This document shows, one piece after another, positions 6,482-8,983 of a DNA stretch of 8,983 bases. A model generated the notes under the pieces. It was not told where the DNA came from and did not search any database. It saw only the letters and a program-made list of their open reading frames with translations. The stretch's first letter is position 1, and every line of letters starts with the position of its first letter. The translations under genes and the position numbers were made by a program. This stretch comes from Sphingomonas sp. (lineage in GTDB: Bacteria; Pseudomonadota; Alphaproteobacteria; Sphingomonadales; Sphingomonadaceae). Location of the stretch: NCBI GenBank assembly GCA_019747165.1, contig JAIERC010000115.1:1-8983 (forward strand), read 5' to 3'.

Positions 6482-7680
6482 CAGGCAATCTTCTGCTTGC
6501 GTATGCCGGGCATGCGCTGGCTGATTGCCTTGGCGAGCGATGACGCGGTGCGCTCAAGCGCGCTGATCGGTTGGCCGCCGGGCACAAAAGCGATCTGATA
6601 ATACATCCAGAAGACCAGGGCGGCGAACACGACAAACGGCACCCACAGGGCAATGAAGGGATCGATCAGGCCCAGCCCGCCCACCGATTCCGCATATTCG
6701 TTCACCTTGTGATAGGTCACGATCATCACGATCGCGATAAATACACCCAACGCCGATGACGACCGCTTCGGTGGCACGCCTAATGCGAGGGCGAGCAACG
6801 GCAACAAAAACATCGTCGCCACTTCCACCAAGCGGAAATGGAAAGCGGACCGGCTCGTTTCGCGCAGCATCAACGGGCTGGCGGGATCACGTCCGATTCG
6901 GGCGAGTTCGGGCAGTGTCAGTTCCACGTTGCGACCGCCACGGTTGCGGAAGCTTTCGGATTTGGGGAGCGGGATCGGCAAGTCATGCGAGGTGAAACTC
7001 AGCACGCGTGGTGCCGAAAAGCTGGGTTCATTATTAATCAACGTGCCATTGGTCAGCCGGAAAATAATCTCATCGGGATTGTCCGTCGCCAGAAACTGGC
7101 CGCTGGCTGCGGTAACCGCTGTCCAGCCACCGCTAGCCGTATCGGCATGGACGAAAATGCCGGAAAGCTTGCGGCCCTGGTCTTCGCTGCGCTCGATCCG
7201 CACGGTTGCGCCCTTGGGGAAGGTGGTGAATTCGCCCACCTTGATCGACGCGCCGAGCGCGCCGGTTCGCAATTCAAAGCTCAACCCTTCATAGGCATAG
7301 CGAGCATAAGGCTGCACATAGCCGACAATGGCCAGGTTCAGGAGCGCCAGGGCAAAGGTGATCATATAGGGCACCTTCAGCAGCCGGGTGTAGCTGATAC
7401 CCACGGCACGCAGCACATCCAGTTCCGAACTGATCGCCAGCCGACGAAAGGCGAGCAGCACGCCGAGCAGCAGCCCGATTGGAATCCCGAGCCCGAGATA
7501 TTCAGGGACCAGATTGGCAAGCATCTCCCAGACGACGCTAACGGGCCCGCCCTCTGTCGCGACAAAAGCGAACAGTGTGCGCATGCGATCGATCACCAGC
7601 AACATCAGCGCGATGACGAGATTGGCGAGCAGCGGCACCGCGATTAGACGAGCCATGTAGCGATCGAGTGACGTTAACAA
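6481..7680 (-). CDS. lptF: LptF-family inner-membrane permease subunit
   Basis: Partner of LptG in the lipid-extracting ABC permease. The 399-residue product starts MLTSLDRYMARL and has three N-terminal helices (about 11-32, 52-78, 102-124) with the coupling segment RRLAISSELDVLRAVGIS between helices 2 and 3. A periplasmic jellyroll domain follows (about 125-285), then three C-terminal helices (about 290-308, 313-330, 342-363) and a basic cytoplasmic tail to residue 399. The start is TTG 7680: an in-frame TAG lies just upstream, and the only ATG nearby (7656) would remove the conserved DRY lead-in. A weak TTAGG sits upstream, so expression may be modest. The stop is shared with the lptG start. 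The gene follows spt by about 200 bases in the same direction and may be read through from it or from the internal candidate promoter. Confidence 0.9.
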   Translation of the reverse strand: MLTSLDRYMARLIAVPLLANLVIALMLLVIDRMRTLFAFVATEGGPVSVVWEMLANLVPEYLGLGIPIGLLLGVLLAFRRLAISSELDVLRAVGISYTRLLKVPYMITFALALLNLAIVGYVQPYARYAYEGLSFELRTGALGASIKVGEFTTFPKGATVRIERSEDQGRKLSGIFVHADTASGGWTAVTAASGQFLATDNPDEIIFRLTNGTLINNEPSFSAPRVLSFTSHDLPIPLPKSESFRNRGGRNVELTLPELARIGRDPASPLMLRETSRSAFHFRLVEVATMFLLPLLALALGVPPKRSSSALGVFIAIVMIVTYHKVNEYAESVGGLGLIDPFIALWVPFVVFAALVFWMYYQIAFVPGGQPISALERTASSLAKAISQRMPGIRKQKIA

Positions 7681-7705
7681 AAGCTGGGCGACCTAAACGC
7701 GATTT

Positions 7706-7724
7706 GGGACGGTACCACCATCCC
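7706..7724 (-). other. Leader hairpin upstream of lptF
   Basis: On the - strand the RNA can fold GGGAUGGU-GGU-ACCGUCCC: eight pairs including one G-U, with a 3-base loop. No U-run follows, so it is not a standard terminator. It would fall in the lptF leader if the candidate promoter at 7735-7763 is used. It may be an attenuation or processing stem between spt and lptF, or chance. Confidence 0.4.
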
Positions 7725-7734
7725 GATCATCGCG

Positions 7735-7763
7735 GCTATATCGCGCATTTCCTTCGCCGTCAG
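7735..7763 (-). promoter_or_regulatory. Candidate promoter for lptF-lptG
   Basis: On the - strand CTGACG (complement of 7758-7763) and TATAGC (complement of 7735-7740) are separated by exactly 17 bases, each matching four of six consensus positions. The implied start near 7728 gives a leader of about 48 bases that contains the 7706-7724 hairpin. This would let the permease be made independently of spt. Confidence 0.35.
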
Positions 7764-7877
7764 CAGCCAAATCATGACCCGGTATGGCGCACACGATTTG
7801 CCATAGCCGCTTCGGTGATCAGCTTGATACGATCGCGCACCCGCCCGGTATCCAGCGCGACGCTCTATAACCGAGCT

Positions 7878-8983
7878 TCAGGCAATCGTGCCGACGCCGC
7901 GTCCTGCCGCTTCAAACAGGCCCAATATCTGCGTGACCTGGTCTGCCGTGTGCTCTGCACACAGCGAGCAGCGCAAAAGGAAGGTGCCCGCCGGCGTTGC
8001 TGGGGGGCGCGCCATGTTCACATAAAGCCCGTTTTCGAGCAGCGCCTGCCACATCATCACCGCTTGCACCTGATCCTCCAGGATGATCGCGATGATCGCC
8101 GATTGCGGTGTTTCGGTCCCCAGCTTGAACCCCATCGCGGTCAGCCCGTTATGCAGGCGGCGTGCATTTTCCCAAAGATGTTGGCGCTTGTTATGCGCGT
8201 ACATCAGTTTGCGGATCGAAGTTGCGGCCGTGGCGACCACGGAGGGCGGCAGGCTGGCGGTGAAGATGTACGGGCGGCAGACCATCCGCATGGCTTCGAA
8301 CTTGGGGTGGTTCGACACACAAAAGCCGCCGACAGTGCCGACCGATTTGGAGAAGGTTCCGATGATGAAATCGACATCAGTCCCAAGATCGAGGCCCTGA
8401 TCTTCATATACCCCGCGCCCATGCGGGCCGAAAAAGCCCATCGAATGCGCTTCATCGACCAGCACCATCGCGCCATGTTTGCGCGCGACTGCGACCATTT
8501 CCTTCAAGGGTGCGATGTCGCCGAGCATCGAATAGACGCCCTCCAACACCACCAGCTTGCCGGGTTCCTTGGGCAGACGAGCCAGGCGTTTGTCGAGATC
8601 TTCGACCGAATTATGGCGGAAGCGAACCACCTCCGCATTGCCCAGCGCGCAGCCGTCATAGATTGACGCATGGCTATCGGCATCAAGGATAATATATTCA
8701 CCCTTGGCGGCGAGCGTCGAAATAACGCCGAGATTGGCCTGATAGCCCGTTGAAAACACCATTGCCGACGACGCGTCGTAAAACTCTTTCAGCGCGTCTT
8801 CGGCGTCGATATGGTCGCGGAAGGTGCCGTTGAGCATACGGCTGCCATTGGTGCCCGATCCGAACTGATCCAGCGCATCCTTGCCGGCCTGAATGACATC
8901 GGGATCAAAGGTCATGCCCATATAATTATAGGTGCCGAGCAGGATCGTTTCCTTGCCCTTGATCATCGCAACGGTCGGCGATT
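7878..8983 (-). CDS. spt: Serine palmitoyltransferase (N-terminus outside window)
   Basis: PLP-dependent alpha-oxoamine synthase that condenses L-serine with a long acyl thioester to 3-ketodihydrosphingosine, the first step of sphingolipid synthesis. The enzyme is cytoplasmic and forms a homodimer. The frame is open through the right edge (codons SPTVA precede the Met at 8966), and comparison with the 420-residue S. paucimobilis enzyme as I recall it implies about 55 residues missing, so the Met is internal. Counting from that Met: DADSHAS gives His99 (His159 in S. paucimobilis), VDEAHS gives Asp171 and His174 (231, 234), GTFSKSVG gives the PLP lysine Lys207 (265), and ARPPATPAG gives Arg320 (378). 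All are intact. The offset falls from 60 to 58 because about two residues are inserted near LGTDVDF. TGA ends the gene at 7878, with lptF about 200 bases downstream. Confidence 0.97.
   Translation of the reverse strand, partial: SPTVAMIKGKETILLGTYNYMGMTFDPDVIQAGKDALDQFGSGTNGSRMLNGTFRDHIDAEDALKEFYDASSAMVFSTGYQANLGVISTLAAKGEYIILDADSHASIYDGCALGNAEVVRFRHNSVEDLDKRLARLPKEPGKLVVLEGVYSMLGDIAPLKEMVAVARKHGAMVLVDEAHSMGFFGPHGRGVYEDQGLDLGTDVDFIIGTFSKSVGTVGGFCVSNHPKFEAMRMVCRPYIFTASLPPSVVATAATSIRKLMYAHNKRQHLWENARRLHNGLTAMGFKLGTETPQSAIIAIILEDQVQAVMMWQALLENGLYVNMARPPATPAGTFLLRCSLCAEHTADQVTQILGLFEAAGRGVGTIA

Noticed and set aside
7674..7775. Mini-frames on the - strand between spt and lptF, including a 33-codon one that overlaps the lptF start
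   Set aside because: No ribosome binding site precedes it, the length is within chance, and it carries no recognisable motif. The preceding frame, which overlaps it by ATGA, has only a GTG start and about 22 codons.
7668..8666. Long + strand open frame (332 codons) opposite spt and the spacer
   Set aside because: It is antisense to the clearly identified spt and rich in His, Arg and Gln in the way typical of shadow frames in GC-rich DNA. No family is recognisable.

Overview
The window looks like a chromosomal segment from a sphingomonad (Alphaproteobacteria, Sphingomonadales). The main reason is a serine palmitoyltransferase at the right edge. Its catalytic residues line up one for one with the Sphingomonas paucimobilis enzyme as I remember it. 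Moderately high GC content, alternative GTG/TTG starts and a typical sphingomonad small secreted Cys-pair protein agree with this. No mobile element, phage gene, CRISPR array, tRNA or rRNA was found.

Left part (1-2933, all + strand): an M23/LytM peptidoglycan endopeptidase whose N-terminus is cut by the window edge, then an A-type Fe-S carrier (erpA-like), then exodeoxyribonuclease III. After these comes an AT-rich intergenic stretch leading to a 99-residue secreted protein of unknown function. A hairpin plus T-run terminator closes this side.

Right part (2992-8983): this appears to be part of a sphingolipid locus. On the - strand, in transcription order, are serine palmitoyltransferase (spt, cut by the right edge), lptF and lptG (start and stop overlapping by one base). 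Further left, after a + strand desaturase, is a GNAT-fold protein of about 385 residues, also on the - strand. It resembles the family that contains the Caulobacter bacterial ceramide synthase. The desaturase-like membrane enzyme is divergent from the GNAT gene and convergent with lptG, with only 3 bases between them.

The proposed logic is partly inference. SPT condenses serine with an acyl thioester to make the long-chain base. The GNAT protein may N-acylate it to (oxidised) ceramide. The desaturase-like enzyme may modify an acyl or sphingoid chain. The LptF/LptG pair would form the permease that removes the finished lipid from the inner membrane. Sphingomonads carry glycosphingolipid in place of LPS, so this LptFG may handle sphingolipid. 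Other expected genes (acyl carrier protein, its synthetase, ceramide reductase, glycosyltransferases) are not in the window; some may lie to the right, upstream of spt.
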